The notes under the pieces: generated by a model
Database searches by the model: none
Told to the model about the DNA's origin: nothing
What the model saw: the letters and a program-made list of their open reading frames with translations, nothing else
DNA from: JBEKYD01 sp049509915
Lineage (GTDB): Bacteria > Acidobacteriota > Terriglobia > Bryobacterales > Bryobacteraceae
Reading direction: 5' to 3'
DNA length: 10,195 bases
Assembly (NCBI GenBank): GCA_049509915.1
Contig: JBEKZL010000300.1
Span: forward strand, 1-10,195
Part shown: one piece after another, positions 1 to 5,137 of the stretch
Position numbering within the stretch: position 1 is the stretch's first letter
Layout of the letters: each line of letters opens with the position of its first letter
Program-made: the position numbers and the translations under genes

Positions 1-732
1 CACATGCTCGATCCCCAGTCCTTCTATAACAAGGAGGATCTCTGGGACCTCGCCCGCAAAGGCACCGGCCAGGCCGAAGGCGCCGAAACCGAGTCGCCCA
101 CCTACGTCGTGGCTACCCTCCCCGGCGAGAGCAAAGCCGAGTTCCTGCTGCTCTACCCCTTTACGCCGCGCAACAAGGACAACCTGATCGGCCTCATGGC
201 CGCGCGCTGCGACGGCCCCCACCTGGGCGAAGTGGTGGTGTTGCAACTTTCCAAACAGGAACTGATCTTCGGCCCCATGCAAATTGCCGCTCGCATCAAT
301 CAGGATCAGACCATTTCGAAGGACTTGACCCTGTGGAACCAGCAGGGCTCGCAAGTGCTGCGCGGCCAGACCCTGGTGCTGCCCGTCGGCGACACCTTCC
401 TCTACGTCGACCCGATCTATATCCAGGCAACGGAAGCCCGCATGCCGCAATTAAAGAAGGTAGTGCTGGCCGTGGGCAATCGCCTGATCTACGCCGATAC
501 ATACGATGAGGCGCTGGCCCAACTTGGCGCCGGCTCGCCGCTACCGGTCCAACAGACCGCCGCGCCCGGTACGCCCGCGTCCGCCTCCGCCGCACCGGCC
601 CCACCCGCCGCCGATGCCAGGCTGGCCCGCGTCCGCGAACATCTCCGCCGCTACAACGAACTCGCCGCCCAAGGCAAATGGTCCGAAGCCGGCAAGGAAC
701 TGGAAGCCGTCGAAGCCGAAGTCAAACAATAA
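1..732 (+). CDS. UPF0182 family membrane protein, C-terminal part (5' end cut by window)
   Basis: The reading frame is open to the left edge, so only about 243 C-terminal residues are seen of a family whose members are usually around 900 residues. The visible part matches the UPF0182 (COG1615) C-terminal region: an FLLLYPFTPRNKDN block, AARCDG, a VVVLQLSKQELIFGPMQI block, ARINQDQTIS, LTLWNQQGSQVLRG, then LYVDPIYIQA and a KKVVLAVGNRLIYADT segment. UPF0182 proteins have several N-terminal transmembrane helices (outside this window) and a large extracytoplasmic domain; their function is unknown. After this domain come an Ala/Pro-rich linker (about residues 183-203) and a charged helical tail ending in EVEAEVKQ-like repeats, as is usual for the family. 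Family assignment rests on remembered motif patterns; I am confident of the family and not of any function. Confidence 0.88.
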   Translation, partial: HMLDPQSFYNKEDLWDLARKGTGQAEGAETESPTYVVATLPGESKAEFLLLYPFTPRNKDNLIGLMAARCDGPHLGEVVVLQLSKQELIFGPMQIAARINQDQTISKDLTLWNQQGSQVLRGQTLVLPVGDTFLYVDPIYIQATEARMPQLKKVVLAVGNRLIYADTYDEALAQLGAGSPLPVQQTAAPGTPASASAAPAPPAADARLARVREHLRRYNELAAQGKWSEAGKELEAVEAEVKQ

Positions 733-840
733 GGCGCGGCGCGCAGCAGCCTAAGGCCACCGTGGCCGAACCATTCCGGCCGCTGCCGTGCGCATGCGAG
801 TGGCGACGGCGCCGCGAGCTGTCCAGACGACTGAACAGTG

Positions 841-860
841 CAACATAAGGCACTATGTTG
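841..860. repeat. Short perfect inverted repeat upstream of the HNH gene
   Basis: CAACATA (841-847) and TATGTTG (854-860) are perfect reverse complements separated by AGGCAC. The repeat lies about 40 bases before the HNH start codon and about 110 bases after the UPF0182 stop. It could be a transcriptional operator or a weak terminator of the upstream gene; there is no T-run to support a terminator. Confidence 0.35.
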
Positions 861-901
861 TGTGGGTCACGCAAGGACCGCGGCCGAGGGAGGGTTGAGC
901 C

Positions 902-1207
902 ATGAAAAGCAGAACTTCGCTGCCTGAGGAACTCAGGGCGGAGGTTATAAGTCGATCAAATAACCGTTGTTGCGTTTGCCAGATTCCGTTTCTGCAGCTT
1001 CACCATATCGATGAAGATCCATCTAACAACGATTTCGACAACATTGCCCCGCTTTGTCCAAACTGCCACAGTCAGGCACACTCAACGAGTCTGCTGACAA
1101 CGAACTTGACCGCGTCTCGCCTGAAGCTGTTGAGGGATAAGTGGTACAGCTATTGCAAAACAGGAAGGACGGTTCTGTCATCGCTTCGAGTGCACGGCTC
1201 AAGCTAA
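902..1207 (+). CDS. HNH endonuclease (probably the N-terminal part of a frameshifted gene)
   Basis: The 101-residue product carries an HNH/McrA-like nuclease core: CxxC at residues 23-26, LHHID at 33-37, an Asn-rich DPSNNDFDNI stretch at 39-48, then LCPNCHSQAH at 51-60 with a second CxxC (52 and 55). The two CxxC pairs bind structural zinc, while His35, Asn47 and His56/His60 fit the beta-beta-alpha metal site. The start is supported by a GAGGGAGG ribosome site a few bases before ATG 902. After the core the protein reads ..LRDKWYSYC.., and then the frame runs out in 16 residues, while the next frame continues with what looks like the expected C-terminal domain (see 1141-1464). The codons and base composition are noticeably more AT-rich than in neighbours, which suggests acquisition by transfer. 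HNH proteins of this kind occur as free-standing nucleases or restriction-type enzymes; the target is not predictable here. Confidence 0.82.
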   Translation: MKSRTSLPEELRAEVISRSNNRCCVCQIPFLQLHHIDEDPSNNDFDNIAPLCPNCHSQAHSTSLLTTNLTASRLKLLRDKWYSYCKTGRTVLSSLRVHGSS

Positions 1208-1464
1208 AGAACCTGGTTCACTCCCTGGGTGCTGCCGACTATAGCTGGAAACGGATGTTCTCAACCGTGGACCCAAATTATGCCGAGATGAATCGGGAAG
1301 ACATCATTGATAGAGTGTTTTCAACGTCGAACCGTGACGACCTGGCTGCCGCTTTGGAAACTGTTAAGAATATGTATGGCAGCAGGTGGAGCGATCCTTC
1401 TTTGGTGCAGAAGTTTCAACAGGTCTGCAACGCCTTTGGGATTGGCTATGACGAGTTGCTATAG
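1141..1464 (+). CDS. C-terminal continuation of the HNH protein in another frame, or a short overlapping gene
   Basis: This 107-residue frame overlaps the HNH gene by 67 bases and lies one base back in phase. Its body from ARLKLKNLVHSLG through IIDRVFSTSNRDDL, LETVKNMYGS and FQQVCNAFGIGYDELL reads as a natural helical domain, with biased codon use like the HNH part. No family name is recognised, but similar segments follow HNH cores in longer single-chain proteins, as far as I recall. Two readings are possible. One is a single nucleotide change between about 1165 and 1200 that split a gene of about 187 residues. The other is a separate gene starting at GTG 1141, which has a GAGGG ribosome-site-like sequence four bases upstream. 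I favour the split gene because the first residues (VQLLQNRKDGSVIASS) look like out-of-frame translation. Confidence 0.55.
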   Translation: MVQLLQNRKDGSVIASSARLKLKNLVHSLGAADYSWKRMFSTVDPNYAEMNREDIIDRVFSTSNRDDLAAALETVKNMYGSRWSDPSLVQKFQQVCNAFGIGYDELL

Positions 1465-1557
1465 CGCTGCGTAAAGCGCCAGCCCCCTTGCAAAAGACGG
1501 GAGCCAGGCGACGGACGGAGCGTTATCCGCGGGCCGGAGGAATGTCTGCGGCCTTGT

Positions 1558-1866
1558 TCAACGATAAGCTTCGCGACGATTGCGGATGCGGGTGATTTCG
1601 ATGGAATGGCCGAGATCGCGGAAAAAGACGCGGTGATCCTGTGTGCGGAGACGGTACAGCGGCGGATGGGTACCTTGGAGACGCTTGACGTTGCCTTCCT
1701 CGGACTGGGCGAAGCGGGCGACAGTTCTGAGAATCTGGAGGGCGGTCTGTTGATCGATGGCGCGGAGGTCGGCCTTGGCCTGATCGGTGAAGGCTACGCC
1801 CCTAGCCTTTGCCGTTCGGTTCGTCCGGCGCGGGCGGCTGCCCCATCTTTTCCCAATCGTCCATAT
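1558..1866 (-). pseudogene. RelE/ParE-type toxin without a usual start codon
   Basis: Read on the minus strand, positions 1800-1558 encode 80 residues with a typical RelE/ParE-superfamily toxin layout: N-terminal VAFTDQAKADLRAID, a helix with TALQILRTVARFA, then VKRLQG, PLYRLRTQDHRVFF and a last strand with IEITRIRNRREAYR before a TGA. RelE-like toxins cut mRNA on the ribosome, while ParE-like toxins inhibit gyrase; which applies cannot be told. The frame is open only back to a TGA at 1867-1869 and contains no ATG, GTG or TTG before the toxin body, just ATA and ATT codons. Either initiation is non-canonical, or the start was lost by mutation. The toxin body starts just after the antitoxin frame ends (TAG at 1802-1804), the normal order for such pairs. 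Together with the broken antitoxin this looks like an inactivated module. Confidence 0.75.
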
Positions 1867-2009
1867 TCAGGCCGAAGTCGGCGAGGACCGCTTCGAGCGG
1901 AATTGGATCATTGTGCTTGCGCCATTCGTCGCCCTTCCAGCGCGGCCAGTTGCACGGGCGGCAACTGATCGACGAGGGCATGCACGTGGTGGCGGGCGTC
2001 AGCGTTCAT
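1802..2009 (-). pseudogene. Cognate antitoxin, split by a frame change and shortened
   Basis: A convincing start is seen on the minus strand: ATG at 2009-2007 preceded by an AGAGAGGA ribosome site (about 2022-2015). It encodes MNADARHHVHALVDQLPPVQLAALE, a standard antitoxin-like N-terminus, then derails (GRRMAQAQ) to a TGA at 1908-1910. From about 1930 the next frame picks up a coherent C-terminus, DEWRKHNDPIPLEAVLADFGLNMDDWEKMG followed by an acidic/Gly tail, ending in TAG at 1802-1804. Joining the two parts gives about 65 residues. Homologues as I recall them are longer, with an acidic central segment between AALE and the EW..H block, so a deletion with a frame change is the simplest explanation. 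Gene order (antitoxin then toxin, abutting) fits a type II toxin-antitoxin operon. The C-terminal frame alone has its own ATG (1981-1979), but its first 18 residues look unnatural. Confidence 0.62.
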
Positions 2010-2270
2010 CGGCATCCTCTCTTATCTTCTTGGGCCGCTACTGGAACGGAAACGGACGTCCGGGTGTCTCGGAATGGACGCTCCCCGCGGCAGGGCATTG
2101 CGACCAATCGAGATTCGCCATGATCCGCGCTCCTTCTCTGAGCATACCTCCGTTGCCGCCCTGCCTTTACTACGAAAAATAGCACCCTCGAAGCCCAGCC
2201 ATATCAAAGAGTTCCGCTCGGAACACCCCAGCCCGACCCGACAATTCAATTACATGAACCGACCCGTTTT
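2010..2270. other. Intergenic stretch with no supported gene
   Basis: Several frames are open here, but none gives a product with recognisable motifs, a ribosome site and natural amino-acid usage together. The part next to 2009 must contain the promoter of the toxin-antitoxin relic on the minus strand; I cannot pick out clear -35 and -10 boxes. A GGACGTCC palindrome lies at about 2053-2060. Nothing else stands out up to the hairpin cluster. Confidence 0.5.
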
Positions 2271-2276
2271 TGTGGG

Positions 2277-2525
2277 GCAGGTTGTCAACCTAATGCCGCA
2301 TAGTTTTCCGTTAGGGCGACACTCCGCACAGATCGTGGGGCAGCCAATTCTGGCTGCAGCCGGCTTTTTAGCCGGCTTCCGCCTGGCAGGAACACTCTCT
2401 GCACCCCGAAAGAGCCGCCTAGAAAGGCGGCTGCGGGCAAAATTGCCTGGCAATTTTGCCCGCAGCACAGCTTACGCGGGCGTGCGTGGGCTGGAAAACT
2501 ATGCGGCATTGGGTTGGCAACCTGC
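2277..2525. repeat. Palindromic intergenic element bounded by a 33-bp imperfect inverted repeat
   Basis: Positions 2277-2309 and 2493-2525 are reverse complements over 33 bases with two mismatches (31/33), both in the outer third. The 183 bases between them hold four strong hairpins. They are GCAGCC/GGCTGC (2340-2357), AGCCGGCT/AGCCGGCT with a TTTT loop (2358-2377), AGCCGCCT/AGGCGGCT with an AGAA loop (2413-2432), and a perfect 17-bp stem with a CTG loop (2430-2446 with 2450-2466). The left end also contains a small hairpin of its own (2279-2291). No translated frame across it is believable. It may be a miniature inverted-repeat element, a REP/BIME-like intergenic repeat, or DNA for a structured RNA; the sequence alone does not decide. 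No clear target-site duplication was found at the outer ends. Confidence 0.72.
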
Positions 2526-2565
2526 GGACCGGTTGCCAACCGGTCCAGCCGGGCGCCAGCCCGGC
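2512..2565. repeat. Three overlapping or adjacent perfect hairpins, two mutually exclusive
   Basis: Stem A pairs GGTTGGCAACC (2512-2522) with GGTTGCCAACC (2531-2541). Stem B pairs GGACCGGTT (2526-2534) with AACCGGTCC (2538-2546). They share bases 2531-2534 and 2538-2541, so only one can form at a time. Just downstream GCCGGGC (2548-2554) pairs with GCCCGGC (2559-2565) around a GCCA loop. Stem A overlaps the right terminal repeat of the element at 2277-2525. Perfect arms in series like this are typical of palindromic intergenic repeats; the alternative pairing could also work as a transcriptional switch, but no gene begins close enough to show this. Confidence 0.6.
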
Positions 2566-2762
2566 CGTGTTGCCGACGAGTTCCTACGTTTGACAATTAA
2601 AGTCGCCCTGCCCGGTGCCCTTTTTCATCCGTCCCGGTTACGGCCCCACGGGCCCGTGAAGTTGAGTCACAAACCCAAGAAATTTTAGTAACTCCATCCA
2701 TTCCAATGCCCTAGCGACAAGTCCCCGGAATCCAGCCCCCGTTTTTCCGCGCTCGCCCGCTA

Positions 2763-2802
2763 TCGTAAAGCCGCGGGCGACCTCGTAAAGCCGCGAGCGA
2801 TC
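2763..2802 (+). repeat. 20-bp tandem direct repeat just before the helix-turn-helix gene
   Basis: Two adjacent 20-base units, 2763-2782 and 2783-2802, both begin TCGTAAAGCCGCG and differ at two positions. They end three bases before ATG 2806. Repeats placed this close to a start could be operator half-sites for an autoregulating DNA-binding protein, but they would also fit a local duplication. The unit length is not a multiple of three, so they are unlikely to be coding. Confidence 0.5.
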
Positions 2803-2805
2803 CTT

Positions 2806-3348
2806 ATGTTCATTCTGACTCCCCCAGAGCTCCAGGTCATCGACGCCCTATCTAACGGCGCGACCCTCAACGACGCCGCCGCCCAAGCCGGCGTCCATCG
2901 AAATACCATCGCTAACTGGCGCCTCAACTCGCCCGAGTTCCGCGAGGCATTAGCCCTCGTCCGCCACGACCGCGCCGTCCTCTACCGCGAGCGCGCCATC
3001 GAGTTGGCCGACCTCGCCTTCGAAACCCTCCGCGCCGTCCTCACCGACCCCAAGTCTTCACCCTCCGTACGCCTCCGCGCCGCCATTTTCATCATCAATA
3101 AAGCCACCGCCCCGCCCAATTTCGAGCAGGAGGACGCCGTCGGCATGGCCAACCTCGACCGTCTCGCCCAAAACCGCCTCCCGATGCACAATTTTGCACA
3201 AACGTGCCCAACGATGCACAGTCCCAGCCCAAAGCCGAGCCGGGAAAAGCCTCCCCGATGCACAATTTTGCACAAAAGCCGGCAACCTACTTGCCCAATG
3301 GCACATAGTCTTCACTCCTGGCGCGGGGCAGCCGGGTCCGCAGCCTGA
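2806..3348 (+). CDS. Helix-turn-helix protein, C-terminal SEC-C motif missing (degenerate copy)
   Basis: The 180-residue product starts with a helix-turn-helix (residues about 8-48; core TLNDAAAQAGVHRNTIANWR) like those of phage terminase small subunits and transposase-associated proteins. A helical segment follows (to about 100) with DPKSSPSVRLRAAIFII. This aligns well with the minus-strand gene at the right edge, where the same DPKSS..RLRAAIFI block is followed by a SEC-C zinc motif. Here the tail is different. MHNFAQ is encoded at 3184, and a second ATGCACAATTTTGCACAA copy at 3258 lies in another frame (ending PATYLPNGT at 3306-3308), so a frame change between them is likely. No CPCGSG-type sequence exists in any frame. 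No strong ribosome site precedes ATG 2806, but the start agrees with the homologue. Function unknown; probably DNA binding, possibly no longer functional. Confidence 0.66.
   Translation: MFILTPPELQVIDALSNGATLNDAAAQAGVHRNTIANWRLNSPEFREALALVRHDRAVLYRERAIELADLAFETLRAVLTDPKSSPSVRLRAAIFIINKATAPPNFEQEDAVGMANLDRLAQNRLPMHNFAQTCPTMHSPSPKPSREKPPRCTILHKSRQPTCPMAHSLHSWRGAAGSAA
3184..3278 (+). repeat. Direct repeat inside the helix-turn-helix gene
   Basis: The sequence CCGATGCACAATTTTGCACA occurs at about 3181-3200 and again at about 3255-3274, in different reading frames. It encodes MHNFAQ in the first copy. The homologue at the right edge has a related peptide, MHKNAQ, at the equivalent place before its SEC-C motif, so the repeat is a feature of this protein family's linker and not random. 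Confidence 0.6.
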
Positions 3349-3363
3349 ATAGGCTGCCCCACG
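3325..3363. terminator. Hairpin between the convergent helix-turn-helix and HAD genes
   Basis: GGGGCAGCC (3325-3333) pairs with GGCTGCCCC (3352-3360), and inside it GCAGCC/GGCTGC (3340-3345 with 3352-3357) offers an alternative shorter stem. It covers the stop codon of the plus-strand gene and lies about 40 bases from the stop of the minus-strand HAD gene, a position that suits a bidirectional terminator. There is no T-run on either strand. The right arm plus flank (3352-3363) is the exact reverse complement of 2334-2345, so it is also a member of the local palindromic repeat family. Confidence 0.45.
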
Positions 3364-3402
3364 GATTCCGGGAGAGTGTCGAGAATTAGCCGGGACACCA
3401 CA

Positions 3403-4029
3403 CTAGAGACCGCGAGCGACCCGGCAAAGCCTGGCACGGACCAGGCCGGGGACGTCTTGAGGGCGGGTGACGGCCAGAACCTCAAATCCCGCGGCGCGGC
3501 CGGAAGCCTGGCCGTTCACCGAATCCTCCACCACCAGGGCGCTGGTTGCGCTCAGGCGCCCGGCGGCTTCCAGGTACGGCTCCGGGTCCGGCTTGTGGCG
3601 GGCAACATCTTCCGCGGTTACCACGGTATCGAAGTGCTTCCGCAGGCCACCGGCCACCAGCAGCGCCTCGACTTCCAGGCGCGAGCTGGAAGTGACCACC
3701 GCCAGTTTGTAATCGCCATGCAGTTCGGCCAGAAAACCGTCCAGTCCGGCATCAAAGGGCGGCGCGGCGAGGGTTCGCTGGCGAAACAAAAGCTTCTTGG
3801 CAGGGTATTGCGCGAAAAGAACCTGCCAGTCGATTGGGGGATGGGCATCGGCGGACAACTCGCGCATCACCTCGCGGTCGTCCACCCCAACGTAGTGGTC
3901 GCGATAATATTCCCACACCAGGGTTACGCCAAATGGCGCCAGCACCTCCGCCCAACAGGCGCAATGCACCGGCTCGGTATCGGCCAGTACGCCGTCGAAG
4001 TCGAAGAGAATAGCGTCCGGGCCGGGCAT
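3403..4029 (-). CDS. HAD-superfamily hydrolase (beta-phosphoglucomutase / phosphoglycolate phosphatase-like)
   Basis: This 208-residue protein has all four haloacid dehalogenase motifs: motif I DFDGVLADTE with Asp10 (nucleophile) and Asp12, motif II VVTSSSR with Thr113/Ser114, motif III Lys146 in RHKPDPEPY, and motif IV VVEDS with Glu168/Asp169. A helical cap between residues 14 and about 90 marks subfamily IA (beta-phosphoglucomutase / GPH type). Enzymes of this group remove or transfer phosphate from small sugars in the cytoplasm using Mg2+; the exact substrate is not predictable. The length is normal. The start at ATG 4029 puts Asp10 where expected, but no clear ribosome site is seen before it. 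The gene diverges from the small gene at 4094 and converges with the one at 2806, so it is probably a single-gene unit. Confidence 0.9.
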   Translation of the reverse strand: MPGPDAILFDFDGVLADTEPVHCACWAEVLAPFGVTLVWEYYRDHYVGVDDREVMRELSADAHPPIDWQVLFAQYPAKKLLFRQRTLAAPPFDAGLDGFLAELHGDYKLAVVTSSSRLEVEALLVAGGLRKHFDTVVTAEDVARHKPDPEPYLEAAGRLSATSALVVEDSVNGQASGRAAGFEVLAVTRPQDVPGLVRARLCRVARGL

Positions 4030-4093
4030 GATTCGTCAGAATTTGAGCGTAACACGCGCCGGTGTGGTATCACTGTTAAGCGGAACGCAAATT

Positions 4094-4339
4094 ATGGCTA
4101 CTGAAGAAGAACTACGAGCGGAACTGGAGCGCCTGCGCAAGGAGAACGAGGCGCTGAAACGCCCATCGCGCGGACAGATATCGATGCGGGTCAGCGAGAA
4201 GGGCGGCCTGTCCGTGTACGGTTTGGGGAGGTTTCCGGTCACTCTTTACCGGGAGCAATGGGAGAAGTTGATGGCGATGGCGGAGGATATCAAACAATTC
4301 ATCCAGGATAACGACAGCGCTCTCAAAAAGAAGGAGTAG
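4094..4339 (+). CDS. Small coiled-coil protein of unknown function, coupled to the SDR gene
   Basis: The 81-residue product begins with a charged heptad-like helix (MATEEELRAELERLRKENEALKR, about residues 1-23), then a short beta-like section SMRVSEKGGLSVYGLGRFPVTLY and a last helix with REQWEKLMAMAEDIKQFIQDN. There are no membrane segments or cysteines. I recall similar short proteins in Acidobacteriota but know no function; the coiled coil suggests oligomer formation. I chose ATG 4094 over the upstream ATG 4028 because the latter overlaps the start of the divergent HAD gene and adds residues unlike the rest. The last codons contain the AAGGAG ribosome site of the next gene, so the two are cotranscribed and probably translated together. 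Confidence 0.72.
   Translation: MATEEELRAELERLRKENEALKRPSRGQISMRVSEKGGLSVYGLGRFPVTLYREQWEKLMAMAEDIKQFIQDNDSALKKKE
4331..4336 (+). promoter_or_regulatory. Ribosome binding site of the SDR gene inside the upstream gene
   Basis: AAGGAG at 4331-4336 lies five bases before ATG 4342 and is part of the last codons (Lys-Glu) of the small protein gene, whose stop is TAG at 4337-4339. This arrangement favours translational coupling and fixes the SDR start. Confidence 0.8.
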
Positions 4340-4341
4340 GC

Positions 4342-5115
4342 ATGGCGCAAGCGGCGGCCCTGATCACCGGGGCATCCGGCGGGATCGGGGCCGAGCTGGC
4401 TAAATTATGCGCGGCGGATGGCTACACGCCCGTGCTGGTGGCGCGCGGCACCGAAGGACTGTATCGGCTCAGCGCCGAACTGGCCGCGCGCTACGGCGTA
4501 AACCCGAGGGTGGTGGCGGCGGACCTCGCCGATCCGTTCGCGCCGAATGCCATTTTTGACGCGCTCCTGGGCGAGCCTCCCGCGATCCTCATCAATAACG
4601 CCGGCTTCGGATGGCGCGGCGCTTTCGGCGATGGCGATTTCAACGCGCAATTCGAGATGATCGAGGTGAACGTCCGCGCCTTGACCCATCTCACCCGGCT
4701 GTTTCTGCCAGGTATGCGCGGGCGCGCGAACGGCCGCATTCTGAACGTGGCCTCCACCGCGGCCTTCGTTCCCGGCCCGTTTATGGCCGTGTACTACGCC
4801 AGCAAGGCGTTCGTGTTCTCTTTTTCGCTGGCGGTGGCCGAAGAGTTGAAGGGCTCGGGGGTGACGATGACCGTCCTGTGCCCCGGCCCCACCCGCACCA
4901 ATTTCGGCGCCGTCGCCGGCATCGCAAACTCCAGGCTGTTTCGGGGGCCCGCCATGGATGCCGCCGAAGTGGCGCGCATCGGCTACCAGGCGATGTTGGC
5001 CGGTAAGACCGAAGTCATCGCCGGCTCCCGCAATCGCTGGATGATATGGGGCGCCCGCTTCGCCCCGCGCAGCATTCTGACCCGGGTCGCACGCCGCCTG
5101 AATTCGCCGGTGTAA
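4342..5115 (+). CDS. Short-chain dehydrogenase/reductase (SDR family)
   Basis: This 257-residue classical SDR has the Rossmann cofactor motif TGASGGIG (9-16), Asp61 in the AADLAD segment, NNAGFG (85-90), Asn110, the catalytic Ser138 in NVASTAAF, and Tyr151/Lys155 in YYASK, then CPGPTRT (180-186). Arg35 at the end of beta-2 (VLVARG) suggests a preference for NADP(H). It resembles the DltE/YqjQ-like COG0300 branch, where substrates are various aldehydes, ketones or lipids, and the true substrate cannot be read here. The protein is cytoplasmic, without a signal peptide. It sits two bases after the small coiled-coil gene and 22 bases before the Uma2 gene, so the three likely share one transcript; no functional link among them is known to me. 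Confidence 0.93.
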   Translation: MAQAAALITGASGGIGAELAKLCAADGYTPVLVARGTEGLYRLSAELAARYGVNPRVVAADLADPFAPNAIFDALLGEPPAILINNAGFGWRGAFGDGDFNAQFEMIEVNVRALTHLTRLFLPGMRGRANGRILNVASTAAFVPGPFMAVYYASKAFVFSFSLAVAEELKGSGVTMTVLCPGPTRTNFGAVAGIANSRLFRGPAMDAAEVARIGYQAMLAGKTEVIAGSRNRWMIWGARFAPRSILTRVARRLNSPV

Positions 5116-5137
5116 GATCAAGGAAGGCTGAGACTCC

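Noticed and set aside
755..767. GGCCA/TGGCC hairpin after the UPF0182 gene as a terminator
   Set aside because: The stem is only five base pairs and there is no T-run.
1606..1968. Plus-strand open frame of 120 codons across the toxin-antitoxin relic
   Set aside because: The minus strand gives a convincing RelE/ParE-like product here, and the plus frame has no motif.
2074..2688. Plus-strand open frame of 204 codons through the hairpin cluster, and minus-strand frames at 2250-2596
   Set aside because: These frames are open only because the palindromic repeats lack stops; the products mirror the inverted repeats and carry no domain.
2763..2802. CRISPR array
   Set aside because: Just two directly adjoining units without spacers; no other regularly spaced repeats were seen in the window and no cas gene is present.
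3376..4104. Plus-strand open frame of 242 codons opposite the HAD gene
   Set aside because: The minus strand encodes all four HAD motifs; the plus frame has none and overlaps the start of the next gene.
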